Of a stretch of 64,000 nucleotides of DNA, positions 36,874-45,219 are shown in pieces. The position numbers and the translations under genes were made by a program. Positions within the stretch are counted from its first letter, which is position 1; each line of letters opens with the position of its first letter. This DNA is from Azonexus sp. (lineage in GTDB: Bacteria; Pseudomonadota; Gammaproteobacteria; Burkholderiales; Rhodocyclaceae), in the NCBI RefSeq assembly GCF_023150235.1, contig NZ_JAKLLH010000002.1, positions 150,676-214,675 on the forward strand. The letters run 5' to 3'. The notes under the pieces are model-generated. The model ran no database searches. It worked only from the letters and a program-made list of their open reading frames with translations, and had not been told where the DNA came from.

Positions 36874-37413
36874 TTATTTACGCACACCCTTGGTCATCGC
36901 TTCCGCCGCTTGTGTCACGGCAGAAAAATTGGCCTGCGCCAGTTCGGCAAACTGCCGGCTCATTTCGTTCATTCGGGAAAATGAAGAGTTCATGTTGTCG
37001 ACCGCGGACTGAATTCCGCCGAAGCCACCCACGGTGCCCTGCGGCAGCGAGCGGGCGGATTGCTGGACGGCTTCGGCCAGGGACTTCTGGAAACCAGCGA
37101 ACTGTGCCTCCATCAGCTTGGTCAATTCGCCCTGACCCTGGGTGGCAATCTCGTAAATCGAGCGCGAATAGCCGACGGCCTTTTCCAGTGCCGGCTGCGC
37201 CAGCGATGACTGGATATCGACGGCTTCCTTGGCGTTTTTGGCGGCCAGCACGGCCTTGGCGCCGGAAGCGGAATCCTCGATGGCGGCACGCGCCGTGCTC
37301 AGGTTCAGTGCGGCGATGCGTTCGGCCGAGGCCAGGGCGACATTGGCTACCGCCTGCAGGGATTCGACAGCCGCCTTGTTGGCGGTTGCCAGCTGTTCAA
37401 GATTGATCGACAT
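36874..37413 (-). CDS. phaP: Phasin family protein
   Basis: A 179-residue phasin, the main coat protein type of polyhydroxyalkanoate granules. It opens with MSINLEQLATANKAAVESLQ and continues as a largely amphipathic helix rich in alanine, glutamine and glutamate, with LAQPALEKAVGYSRSIYEI in the middle. Length and composition agree with PhaP1-type phasins of betaproteobacteria (about 180-190). It has its own strong terminator, as expected for an abundant protein. Ribosome site GGAGG precedes the start. Together with phaM at 26920 it shows that the organism stores PHA. Confidence 0.9.
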   Translation of the reverse strand: MSINLEQLATANKAAVESLQAVANVALASAERIAALNLSTARAAIEDSASGAKAVLAAKNAKEAVDIQSSLAQPALEKAVGYSRSIYEIATQGQGELTKLMEAQFAGFQKSLAEAVQQSARSLPQGTVGGFGGIQSAVDNMNSSFSRMNEMSRQFAELAQANFSAVTQAAEAMTKGVRK

Positions 37414-37526
37414 GGTTTACTCCTCCAGAAATGACAAATTTGGGATGCTCTTCAATTGTAGTCCCCAAATATTGCGATGGATATTGCGATGGACCCGGTT
37501 TGGCCGGCATCCGCCGCCGCGCCGTT

Positions 37527-38132
37527 TTACATCCCCAGCGAGTCGAGCAGATTGTCGCGATCTTCTTCGGGGTCGAATTCGGCGATCTTGATGAATTCAG
37601 TACGGTCAACTGCCAGTTCGAGGTAAAAAATATTGTTCTTGCCGGTAAAGAAGCTGACGCGCCGGGCTTCCGGTGCATCCAGATTGGCACCAACGCTGAG
37701 GGTGACCTGCTTGTTGATAACCAGCATCTTCGGCTGATTCTGCGTGATGTGGGTTTGCAGTTCGCGCTCGACGCGGCCGGTGAAGTCGCCGACCATCTGG
37801 TTCATCAGTTCGCCCATCACATTGCTGACTTCGTCCGAAGTATAAGAGACCGCCAGTTCCTCGCGGGCCATGCCCATGTTCAGCAGGTAGGATTCGTAGA
37901 GTTCCATTGCCGCCTGGGCGGAAAAGTTGAGTACGACAAGACCGGAAAAACCGCCATCGAAGAGTACGAAGCAGCCGATATCGGGCTTCAGGCAGGTCTT
38001 GCTGATTTTCTGCACCATGCCGGAGTAGCGAATCGGCTGCTGCGTGGCCGTGGTCAGCACGCGGCTGACCGAATTGCACAGGGTTTTCAGTAAATCCTCG
38101 GTGCCGAATACGACAGGGGCTTGCATGTTCAT
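37527..38132 (-). CDS. DUF3334 family protein, CheX-like fold
   Basis: A 201-residue soluble protein of the DUF3334 family. The pattern CFVLFDGGFSGLVVLNFSAQ (about 54-73), VSNVMGELMNQMVGDFTGRV (about 102-121) and VSFFTGKNNIFYLELAVDRTE resembles the CheC/CheX/FliN-type phosphatase fold, but the E-x-x-N active pair of CheX is not securely located. Function is unknown. It lies next to a stand-alone CZB protein (divergent, 144 bases apart), which fits a link with chemotaxis or c-di-GMP signalling. Confidence 0.75.
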   Translation of the reverse strand: MNMQAPVVFGTEDLLKTLCNSVSRVLTTATQQPIRYSGMVQKISKTCLKPDIGCFVLFDGGFSGLVVLNFSAQAAMELYESYLLNMGMAREELAVSYTSDEVSNVMGELMNQMVGDFTGRVERELQTHITQNQPKMLVINKQVTLSVGANLDAPEARRVSFFTGKNNIFYLELAVDRTEFIKIAEFDPEEDRDNLLDSLGM

Positions 38133-38276
38133 GATCGATTTTTTCCAGCCGAAAGATGTTCAATGTATAACAGCCGCTCCGCTTAGGCCAGTCCTTGCTG
38201 CTCGGGCCTGTTTCCGGGGGCTGCAAGGGCGGGCGGAAAGCGGCATACTGTGCGCTCTCCACCGAAAGAACGTGCC

Positions 38277-38636
38277 ATGGCGCTGAATAGTATCGATCAG
38301 GCGATCCTGGCCCACCATACTTGGGTGGTCAGGTTTCAAACGGCGATTCAGGGTGTAAACCGCGAATCCTTCAATCTCGCCAGCGCGCGCGACGATACGG
38401 CCTGCGCGCTGGGTCGCTGGCTCGATACGCCTGCCTCGCTGGCTTTGCTCGGCCCCGATGCCAGCCAGGAGATCAAGGTACTGCACAAGACTTTCCACGA
38501 AATAGCCGGAGACCTTGCGGAGAAAATCAACCGTCAGGATGCGCTCGACGAGCTTGAACTGCTCCTTGGCGAATTCGAGAATCTATCGGGGCAATTGGTG
38601 CAGTTGTTGCGTCTGGCCAAGCGGCGCATGCCCTGA
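38277..38636 (+). CDS. Stand-alone CZB (chemoreceptor zinc-binding) domain protein
   Basis: A 119-residue protein that consists only of a CZB domain. The zinc ligands are visible: His in AILAHHTWVVRFQ (about 11-23), Cys in TACALGRWLD (about 44-53) and the two His of LHKTFHEIAGDL (about 70-82). Stand-alone CZB proteins can regulate other signalling proteins, for instance zinc control of a diguanylate cyclase in E. coli DgcZ where CZB is fused. It has no GGDEF or MCP domain here and no operon partner. ATG at 38277 is the best start; a longer frame from 38250 has a poor leader. Confidence 0.8.
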   Translation: MALNSIDQAILAHHTWVVRFQTAIQGVNRESFNLASARDDTACALGRWLDTPASLALLGPDASQEIKVLHKTFHEIAGDLAEKINRQDALDELELLLGEFENLSGQLVQLLRLAKRRMP

Positions 38637-38720
38637 GCCAGTTCAGGGGGGCGGTGGCTGTGCTGTTCTCGTCGGTCGCGGGTGAGCGTATTCGCCGCTC
38701 CGCCAGGTATTCGGCGGTAC

Positions 38721-39623
38721 TCAGTAGCCGTGTCCGAGCCAGGTGGCCCAGAGCGGCAGCGTGAGCATCGCGCCCAGGGTCGTTGCCGAGATCAGCCAGG
38801 CGACGCTGCGCCCATCGCCCCCCATGCGCATGGCCAGGATGTAGGCCGAGGAGGCCGTAGGCAAGGCGGCAAAGAGGACGACGATCTGTCGGTGCAGGCC
38901 GTCCAGCCCCAGCCGGGCTGCGATCAGGGTCGCCACCAGCGGGAGTAGCAGGAGCTTGACGGCAAGGAGCCAGATGGCAAAAGAGCGGACGCCGGGTGTG
39001 TTTTCCAGGCGTAGCGCGGCTCCGACCGTAATCAGGCCAAGGGCAATCGAGGCGTCGGCCAGACGGGCGAGGAAGGCTTGTACCGGGGCCGGCGGGGCAA
39101 AACCGGCAAGATTGAGGGCGAAGCCGGCGGCGGTTGCCCAGATCAGAGGATTTTTCGCTACCTCCCGCCAGAGTCCGCTGCTGCCGTGGCGGGCAAGCAT
39201 CCAGACCGAAACCAGGTTGGCCAGCGGCACGGCGGCACCGACGATCAGCCCCATGGTCGCAATCCCCGGTGCGCCGAACAGCATGCCGGCAATCGCCAGG
39301 GCGATATAGGAATTGAAACGGTAGGCACACTGAAACATCGAGGCAAACGTGAGTGCCGGCATGTGAAGCAGGATTTTCGGCAGCAGTCCGAGCAGCATGC
39401 CGGCACCCATGGTGGCAAACGCGGTGGCCAGTAGCGGCAGGGCGGCGAGGAGGTCGAGCCGGGTCCGCAGAATGGCGTTGACCAGCAGTGCGGGAAAAAG
39501 GATGAAATAAACCAGTTTTTCGACGCCATTCCAGAAGTGGTCGCCGAGACCCATCCAGCGGCGGATGCCGGCGCCGAGCAGGATCAAGGCAAAATCCGGG
39601 AGCAGGAGCAGGGTCGTGGTCAT
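38721..39623 (-). CDS. AEC-family (auxin efflux carrier-like) transporter
   Basis: A 300-residue membrane protein with about ten helices in two five-helix halves, the AEC layout. Family features include FILFPALLVNAIL (about 41-53), CAYRFNSYIALAIAG (about 99-113), NPLIWATAAGFALNLAG and FAALPTASSAYILAMRMGGD near the C-terminus. Members export or exchange organic acids such as malate or malonate, and aromatic auxins in plants; the substrate is unknown here. Monocistronic, converging with the CZB gene. Confidence 0.88.
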   Translation of the reverse strand: MTTTLLLLPDFALILLGAGIRRWMGLGDHFWNGVEKLVYFILFPALLVNAILRTRLDLLAALPLLATAFATMGAGMLLGLLPKILLHMPALTFASMFQCAYRFNSYIALAIAGMLFGAPGIATMGLIVGAAVPLANLVSVWMLARHGSSGLWREVAKNPLIWATAAGFALNLAGFAPPAPVQAFLARLADASIALGLITVGAALRLENTPGVRSFAIWLLAVKLLLLPLVATLIAARLGLDGLHRQIVVLFAALPTASSAYILAMRMGGDGRSVAWLISATTLGAMLTLPLWATWLGHGY

Positions 39624-39692
39624 TCCCGCATTTTAAGCAGGTGGCGGCCGGCGGGCATTGTGGATGTCCGCAGGCATCGGGAGCCGGCGGGT

Positions 39693-40895
39693 TCAGCCAG
39701 TGTGGCCGAGGATGCCGCCCTCTTGCAGACGTTCGATGTCGCTATCGCCATAGCCGGCTTGATGCAGGATTTCCCGGTTGTGCTCGCCACTGCGCGGCGC
39801 GGGCCGACGGATTGCGAATTCGTGCTGCGACAACCTGAACGGCGGGGCGAACTGGGTGAGCTCCGGGTCGGCCGGGTGCTGGCGGATGACCATGCGGCGG
39901 GCGACGATCTGTTCATTTTCCAGGGCTTCCTCCGGCGACAAAATCGGGGTCACGCAGCAGTCGACCGTGGCAAAGCGACTGGCCCACTCATCGCGCCCGC
40001 GCGTGGCGAACAATTGCGCCATGTCTTCGCGCAGTTCCGGGTCGAATTGGCGGGCAAGCCAGTCGGGCCGTTCGAGAACCTTGCAGCAGCCTTGCCAGAA
40101 TTTTTCCTCGAGCGCGCCGACTGCCATATGTCGTCCATCGCGGCAGCGATAGACGGCGTAGCATGGCAGCCCTCCGGACAAGACATCGCCGCCGGCGGGT
40201 GCCGCATGCCCGGACTCTGCCAGGCGCAACATCGCGAAATAGGTGTGGGCGAGGACGCTGTCGGTCATCGCTACATCGACGTGACGTCCGCGCCTAGTGC
40301 GTTGCGCCTCGATGACGGCGGCGAGAATGCCGGTGGTGGCGGTCAGCGCGCCGCCGAGCAGATCGGCAATCTGGATATTGGGAATCGCCGGATCGCCGCC
40401 AGTGCGGCCGATCTGGCCGAGGATGCCGGCGTAGCCGAGATAGTTGATGTCGTGTCCGGCAAGGTCGCGATAGGGACCGTCCTGACCGTAGCCGCTGATT
40501 GCGCAGTAGACGATGCGCGGATTGAGCGCTGCAACCGTGTTGTAGCCGATACCGAGTTTGTCGACGACGCCGGGGCGGAAACTTTCAATGATCACATCGG
40601 CGTCGCGGGCCAGGCGCAGAAAGACCTCGACACCCACGGGCTGCTTCAGGTCGAGACAGAGGCCGCGCTTGTTGCGGTTGATCATGCGGAAATAGGCACT
40701 GTCCTTGCCGTCGGTGGTTTTTCCAGTGCCTAGGCTGCGGGCGTAGTCGCCTGCGCCTGGGTCTTCGATCTTGATGACGTCGGCGCCGAGGTCGGCCAGA
40801 TGGAGCGTGGCCACCGGGCCGGGCAGGAGTCGGGTCAGGTCGAGGATGCGAATCCCGGAGAGCGGGCCGCAGCCGGATTCAGGCTTTGTCTGCAT
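39693..40895 (-). CDS. CaiB/BaiF family (class III) CoA transferase
   Basis: A 400-residue CoA transferase. The N-terminal Rossmann part begins GIRILDLTRLLPGPVATLHL with LADLGADVIKIEDPGAGDYAR. The catalytic Asp expected after the LNRNKRG region is present as INRNKRGLCLDLK with the downstream SFRPGVVDKLGIGY, and Asp in VAMTDSVLAH is in the family position (about 199). The closest look is to alpha-methylacyl-CoA racemase and fatty acid racemase types (YAGILGQIGRTGG). The ATG at 40895 has AGAGGA in front; an upstream frame would be antisense to other coding. It belongs beside acyl-CoA ligase genes, so it may activate or epimerise branched or aromatic acids. Confidence 0.85.
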   Translation of the reverse strand: MQTKPESGCGPLSGIRILDLTRLLPGPVATLHLADLGADVIKIEDPGAGDYARSLGTGKTTDGKDSAYFRMINRNKRGLCLDLKQPVGVEVFLRLARDADVIIESFRPGVVDKLGIGYNTVAALNPRIVYCAISGYGQDGPYRDLAGHDINYLGYAGILGQIGRTGGDPAIPNIQIADLLGGALTATTGILAAVIEAQRTRRGRHVDVAMTDSVLAHTYFAMLRLAESGHAAPAGGDVLSGGLPCYAVYRCRDGRHMAVGALEEKFWQGCCKVLERPDWLARQFDPELREDMAQLFATRGRDEWASRFATVDCCVTPILSPEEALENEQIVARRMVIRQHPADPELTQFAPPFRLSQHEFAIRRPAPRSGEHNREILHQAGYGDSDIERLQEGGILGHTG

Positions 40896-40962
40896 GTTTT
40901 TTCCTCTTTGGGTACTGCCGGATTGCGCGATGCCTTCGGGCGGTCGCGGCATGTGCGCCGCT

Positions 40963-41487
40963 TTATTCGTTGCGACAGGGGCCGAGCAGATCGGCCTCGA
41001 GCTCGATTTCCAGGTCGCGTTCCAATGGGTGGTCGATGAACTTGCCGCGCCACAGGCGACCGGCATTTTCCGCCTTGCGTTCGTGAGGCGTTTCCCAGTC
41101 TTGTACGCGTATGCGCACCATTCCGACCTGTTGCTGCCGCTCGCTCTCTGCCCGCTCGCCGCAAGGGGGGGCGAGGAGCAGGCGCTTGTATCCTTCACGT
41201 GGGTAAGACTTGCAATTCTTGCCGGGAAAATCCGGGCAGGCGACGACGGTTTGCCGGCGGATTTCCGCACTTATCACCTCGCCCCGCAGGTAATACTGCG
41301 GTTCGCTCTGCATCCAGCCTTCCCTGCCTTCCTCATAGAGTACGCATTGCCCCGGCTGCAAGAGTTCTGGATGCTTGAACAGCAGTTCCGCCGACGGCCG
41401 CAAGGCGGGTGCTCCCGCCTGGGTCGCGAGCGGGAGGTGGATGCAGGAAAGGGCGATCAGACGGAAAAAAAAGGCAAGCGTGCGCAT
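40963..41487 (-). CDS. Secreted protein of unknown function
   Basis: About 174 residues beginning MRTLAFFFRLIALSC, a signal peptide with possible cleavage near ATQAGA (about 24-30). The mature part has five or six cysteines, with CPDFPGKNCKSYPREGYKR and APPCGERAESER, and ends GPCRNE. No family was recognised; the cysteines suggest periplasmic disulphides. A TTG at 41526 is open in frame inside the 3' end of the CoA ligase gene and would add 13 residues. The overlap would fit translational coupling; the shorter start is taken because the signal peptide begins there. Confidence 0.5.
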   Translation of the reverse strand: MRTLAFFFRLIALSCIHLPLATQAGAPALRPSAELLFKHPELLQPGQCVLYEEGREGWMQSEPQYYLRGEVISAEIRRQTVVACPDFPGKNCKSYPREGYKRLLLAPPCGERAESERQQQVGMVRIRVQDWETPHERKAENAGRLWRGKFIDHPLERDLEIELEADLLGPCRNE

Positions 41488-41503
41488 GAAGGACAATACC
41501 GGG

Positions 41504-42733
41504 TCAATAAACCCGGCAATCTTCAATCACCTTGCCGTCGTTCGGCAAGTCCCCTGGAGCGGAAAAGCGTAGCTCGCCGCGTAACTTGGTGACTTCGCGC
41601 AAGCTACTCAGGAGGCGGCTTTCCAATCCATCGCCGATGCTCCCGGTCTCGCAATGCAGCGTCATGCGATCCTGCCCGCCAGGATTTTCGACCACCAGCC
41701 GCATGCGCCCGATCTCCGGGAAACGTCGGGCAATTTCGGTAATTTGTTCGGGATGCACGAACATGCCTTTGACCTTGGTCGTCTGGTCGGCGCGTCCCAG
41801 CCACCCCTTGAGCCGGATATTGCTGCGGCCGCAGGGCGAGGGGCCGGGAAGAATGGCGGAGAGGTCGCCGGTAGCGAAACGGATCAGCGGATAATCAGCA
41901 TTGAAGCCGGTGACGACCACTTCGCCGACTTCGCCGTCGGGAACCGGGTCGCCACTACCGGGGCGGACAATTTCGACCAGCAGTTCCTCCTCGACGACGA
42001 GACCGGAACCCATCTCGGTTTCGTAGGCAATGGCACCGATCTCGGCCGTGGCGTAGCACTGGCGGACGGCGATGCCGCGTTCGGCCAGCCAGTGGCGGGT
42101 GATGCCGGGCAGGGCTTCGCCGGAAACCACGGCTTTCTTCAGCGAGGAAATGTCGGCCCCGCTTTCCTCGGCTTTCTCGACGATGATCCGGAGGAATGAG
42201 GGGGTGCCGACATATCCGTCCGGGCGCAGGTCGACCATGGCCTGGACTTGCTGTTCAGTCTGCCCGACCCCCCCGGGAAAGATCGCACATCCGAGCTTGC
42301 GGGCACCCCCCTCGAAAATGAAGGCTCCGGGCGTGAAGTGGTAGGAGAAACAGTTATGGATCAGGTGACCTCGCCGAAACCCCGCTGCATGCAGGACACG
42401 CGCCATGCGCCAGTGATCGGTGTCGTTACCCTGCAATTCGTAGATCGGTCCGGGGGAGGCAAAAACACGCCGTGCATGGCCACCGGCGAGGGCATTGAGT
42501 CCGCCGAAGGGGGGCGTCTGCTTCTGCAGGTCGATCAGCTCGCGCTTGCGCGTCAGTGGCAGTTTGGCCAGTGCCGCCCGCGTGCTGCAACTGGCGGGGT
42601 CGAAATCGGCAAGGTGCCGGGCGTAATAAGGGCTGTGTTCCCTGGCATGCGCAACCTGGCGGGCGAGCCTGTCGAGCAGGTCGGCTTCGCGTTCCGCGGG
42701 GCTGCGGGTTTCGAGCGGGTCGTAATAGCTCAT
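41504..42733 (-). CDS. PaaK-like adenylate-forming CoA ligase
   Basis: A 409-residue member of the phenylacetate-CoA ligase (PaaK) branch. Segments include YYDPLETRSPAEREADLLDR at the start, GYVGTPSFLRIIVEKAEESG, VVSGEALPG, ATAEIGAIAYE and the C-terminal GWLGRADQTTKVKGMFVHPEQ. The usual PaaK phosphate-binding TSGTTG stretch is replaced by VFASPGPIYELQGN (about 93-106), so it may be a specialised or divergent ligase. It activates a carboxylic acid to its CoA thioester. ATG at 42733 has GGAG nine bases upstream. Just downstream of the liv-type cluster in the same direction, it probably handles the imported acid. Confidence 0.85.
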   Translation of the reverse strand: MSYYDPLETRSPAEREADLLDRLARQVAHAREHSPYYARHLADFDPASCSTRAALAKLPLTRKRELIDLQKQTPPFGGLNALAGGHARRVFASPGPIYELQGNDTDHWRMARVLHAAGFRRGHLIHNCFSYHFTPGAFIFEGGARKLGCAIFPGGVGQTEQQVQAMVDLRPDGYVGTPSFLRIIVEKAEESGADISSLKKAVVSGEALPGITRHWLAERGIAVRQCYATAEIGAIAYETEMGSGLVVEEELLVEIVRPGSGDPVPDGEVGEVVVTGFNADYPLIRFATGDLSAILPGPSPCGRSNIRLKGWLGRADQTTKVKGMFVHPEQITEIARRFPEIGRMRLVVENPGGQDRMTLHCETGSIGDGLESRLLSSLREVTKLRGELRFSAPGDLPNDGKVIEDCRVY

Positions 42734-42753
42734 GTCGTTTTCTCCGTTTTCTG

Positions 42754-42763
42754 CGGTCGACCG
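42754..42763. repeat. Palindrome copy between livF-like and PaaK-like genes
   Basis: CGGTCGACCG followed by TGGAAA, located 20 bases upstream of the PaaK-like start. A second small palindrome CCTCGCCGGCGAGG follows at 42783-42796. The pair fills the 150-base gap downstream of the livF-like gene. Confidence 0.75.
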
Positions 42764-42883
42764 TGGAAATGGCGGTTTTTTGCCTCGCCGGCGAGGTTTC
42801 AGGGAAAAGTGGGGCAAACCGGCGCCGCCACGCCACCTGGGCGGCGTGGTCGAAGCTGTTTGCGGGGAATGACTGGGGGCGGG

Positions 42884-43714
42884 TCAGGAAAGCCAGCGCT
42901 TGCGGCGCCGGTAGTGCTTCACTTCCTTGAAGGATTTGCGCCCGGCCGACGAGAGTCCAAGGTAGAACTCCTTGACGTCCTCATTGGTGCGCAGGTCTTC
43001 GGCATCGCCTTCCATCACCACCCGGCCGTTTTCCAGGATGTAGCCGAAATCGGCGTACTTCAGCGCGACCATGGTGTTTTGTTCGGCGAGCAGGAAGCTG
43101 ATGTTCTCGCGGCTGTTGAGATCCTTGACGATCTCGAAGACCTCTTCGACGATCTGTGGTGCCAGACCCATCGAGGGCTCGTCGAGCAGCACCATCTCGG
43201 GGTTCGCCATCAGTGCCCGGCCGATTGCGCACATCTGTTGCTCGCCGCCCGAGGTGTAGCCGGCCTGAGAGGTCCGGCGGGTCTTCAACCGCGGGAAGTA
43301 GTGATAGACCTTCTCCAGGTTTTCCTTCAACTGGCCGCGCGAAATCGAACGGGTGTAGGCGCCGGTCAGCAGGTTTTCCTCGATCGTCAGGTGGCCGAAG
43401 CAGTGGCGTCCTTCCATCACCTGGATGACGCCGCGCTTGACCAGTTCGTTGGGGGTCAGCTGGTCGACGCGCTGGCCCTTGTATTCGACCGAGCCCTTGG
43501 TGACATCGCCGCGCTCGGCATGCAGCAGGTTGGAGATCGCCTTCAGCGTCGTCGATTTGCCGGCGCCGTTGGCCCCCAGCAGGGCCACGATCTTGCCTTT
43601 GGGGACACTCAACGAAACGCCCTTGAGCACCAGAATCACGTGGTCGTAAATGACCTCGATGTTGTTGATGCTGAGGTAGTGATCGCTGGCGGCAGTAGTG
43701 GTTTGTGTAGTCAT
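42884..43714 (-). CDS. Liv-type ABC transporter ATPase (LivF-like), second system
   Basis: A 276-residue ATPase. Walker [11 protein letters not shown], signature TSGGEQQMCAIGRAL and Walker B VLLDEPSMGLAPQ match LivF, with the family phrase QVMEGRHCFGHLTIEENLL. It has a basic C-terminal extension (SAGRKSFKEVKHYRRRKRWL), which is common in LivF homologues clustered with acyl-CoA ligases. The real start is ATG at 43714 (AGGA at a short distance). It lies downstream of the binding-protein gene, separated by a 7-bp tandem repeat. Confidence 0.93.
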   Translation of the reverse strand: MTTQTTTAASDHYLSINNIEVIYDHVILVLKGVSLSVPKGKIVALLGANGAGKSTTLKAISNLLHAERGDVTKGSVEYKGQRVDQLTPNELVKRGVIQVMEGRHCFGHLTIEENLLTGAYTRSISRGQLKENLEKVYHYFPRLKTRRTSQAGYTSGGEQQMCAIGRALMANPEMVLLDEPSMGLAPQIVEEVFEIVKDLNSRENISFLLAEQNTMVALKYADFGYILENGRVVMEGDAEDLRTNEDVKEFYLGLSSAGRKSFKEVKHYRRRKRWLS

Positions 43715-43775
43715 GGCAATCCTGGTGTTCTTTAGGATCGAGGATGGAGGATCGAGGGTTTTGAGTTTTGACTCA

Positions 43776-43829
43776 ATCCTCAATCCTCGATCCTCGATCC
43801 TCGATCCTCGATCCTCGATCCTCGATCCT
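43776..43829. repeat. 7-bp tandem repeat array abutting the binding-protein stop codon
   Basis: Unit ATCCTCG: six perfect copies at 43783-43824, a degenerate copy just before (ATCCTCA, 43776-43782) and a partial one after, reaching the stop codon at 43829. Upstream on the plus strand the complementary AGGATCGAGGA pattern (43733-43755) can pair with the array, giving a long imperfect hairpin around TTGAGTTTTGACTCAA. It sits between two genes of the liv-like operon. Confidence 0.92.
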
Positions 43830-45151
43830 TATTTCTCTTTCGAGCAGTCGCGCGGGGTGATGCCCTTTTCCTTCGCGTACTGCTTGGCGGAGGCTTGGAA
43901 CAGCGGGTGGATCAGGGCCTTGTTACCCTCGATCCAGCCGGAAACCGGAACCCACTTGTCGCCGTCCCACTGCTGGATCTTGACCTTGCCCGAGCCTTCG
44001 TGGTTGTCGCACGAGGTCTTGATTTCCGGCAGCAGGTCGGTGGCGCCGATCTGCTTCAGGCGGTCTTCGGTGATGTTCAGATTTTCCAGCGCCCAGCGGG
44101 TTTGTTCGCCGTTCAGTGCCTTGCCCTTGCCATACTTTTCCTGGCCCTTGCGGATTGCTTCGACCGAGAGCACGGCGGCAGAAACCCCGCGGTTATAGAG
44201 GATGGTGCCGATCTTGGCCTTGTCGCTGAGGTTGCCCTTGCCTGCGCCATAAACGGTCTTCTCGATGTCGGCAATCAGCGGCACGTTCTTGCCGGCGACG
44301 TTCCAAGTTGCGGCCATGTAGCCCTTGGCCGATTCGCCTGCAGGAACCACGTCCTCTTCCGAGCCGGTCCACCACGATCCAATCATCTTGTCACGCGGGA
44401 AACCGACCTTCTGGGCCGCCTTCAGTGCGGTCTGGTTCATCACACCCCAGCCCCAGAAAACGACGAAATCGGGCTTTTCCTGGCGGATCTTCAGCCATTG
44501 GGCACCCTGCTCGTTACCCGGGTGGGCGACCGGGATCTGCACCAGCTGGAACTTGTTGAGCGAGGCTTCGGCTTCGAGCGCGATGATCGCTTCCTTGCCG
44601 TAGGCCGAGTCATGATAGAGATAGACGATCTTCTTGCCGGCCAGGTTGCCGCCCATCTTTTCCTTGATGAACTTGACGATGGCCGAGGCTTGCATCTGGT
44701 AGGTCGTGACCAGCGGGAAGGCGTACGGGAAGACCGAGCCGTCAACCGCGTCGGTACGGCCGTAGCCCATCATCGCCAGCGGCAGCTTGTCCTGCGCTGA
44801 TTTGTCGATCAGCGCGTAGGAGATGCCGGTGGACATGGTGTGGATCGGACCGGCCGATTTGGCGGCCTTGCCCTTCAGCCGCTCGTAGCATTCGACGCCT
44901 TTGGCGTTGTTGTATTCGGTCTCGCACTCCTCGTAGGTCAGGGTGACGCCATTGACGCCCTTCTCCGTGAGGTTGACGTAATTCAGGTAGTCGATGAAGC
45001 CGCCGTAGAAGGATTGGCCGTTGGCACCGTAGGGGCCGACGCGATAGCTGGTCATCGGGAAAAACTGTTCTTCGGCAGCCAGCGCATTTTGCGACAGCAT
45101 GGCAATGGCCAGGGTGGCGGCAGCGAGAACGGGTTTGCAGGTTTTAATCAT
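43829..45151 (-). CDS. Liv-type ABC transporter periplasmic binding protein, second system
   Basis: A 440-residue Peripla_BP_6 protein with a cleavable signal peptide (LAAATLAIAMLSQNALA, about 9-25) and no lipobox, unlike the first system. Landmarks: SYRVGPYGANGQSFYGGFID, LTYEECETEYNNAKGVECYE and WGWGVMNQTALKAAQKVGFP. The three Cys and the length are as in the receptor group seen beside acyl-CoA ligases and aromatic or fatty acid catabolism. The ligand is therefore more likely an organic acid than an amino acid, but sequence alone does not show it. ATG at 45151 follows GGAG by nine bases. Confidence 0.9.
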   Translation of the reverse strand: MIKTCKPVLAAATLAIAMLSQNALAAEEQFFPMTSYRVGPYGANGQSFYGGFIDYLNYVNLTEKGVNGVTLTYEECETEYNNAKGVECYERLKGKAAKSAGPIHTMSTGISYALIDKSAQDKLPLAMMGYGRTDAVDGSVFPYAFPLVTTYQMQASAIVKFIKEKMGGNLAGKKIVYLYHDSAYGKEAIIALEAEASLNKFQLVQIPVAHPGNEQGAQWLKIRQEKPDFVVFWGWGVMNQTALKAAQKVGFPRDKMIGSWWTGSEEDVVPAGESAKGYMAATWNVAGKNVPLIADIEKTVYGAGKGNLSDKAKIGTILYNRGVSAAVLSVEAIRKGQEKYGKGKALNGEQTRWALENLNITEDRLKQIGATDLLPEIKTSCDNHEGSGKVKIQQWDGDKWVPVSGWIEGNKALIHPLFQASAKQYAKEKGITPRDCSKEK

Positions 45152-45219
45152 CTTTAATGTCTCCTCCAATGTTGCAAATGGCGGCGACCAGCGGTCGCCG
45201 TGTCGAAAATGACCAGTCC

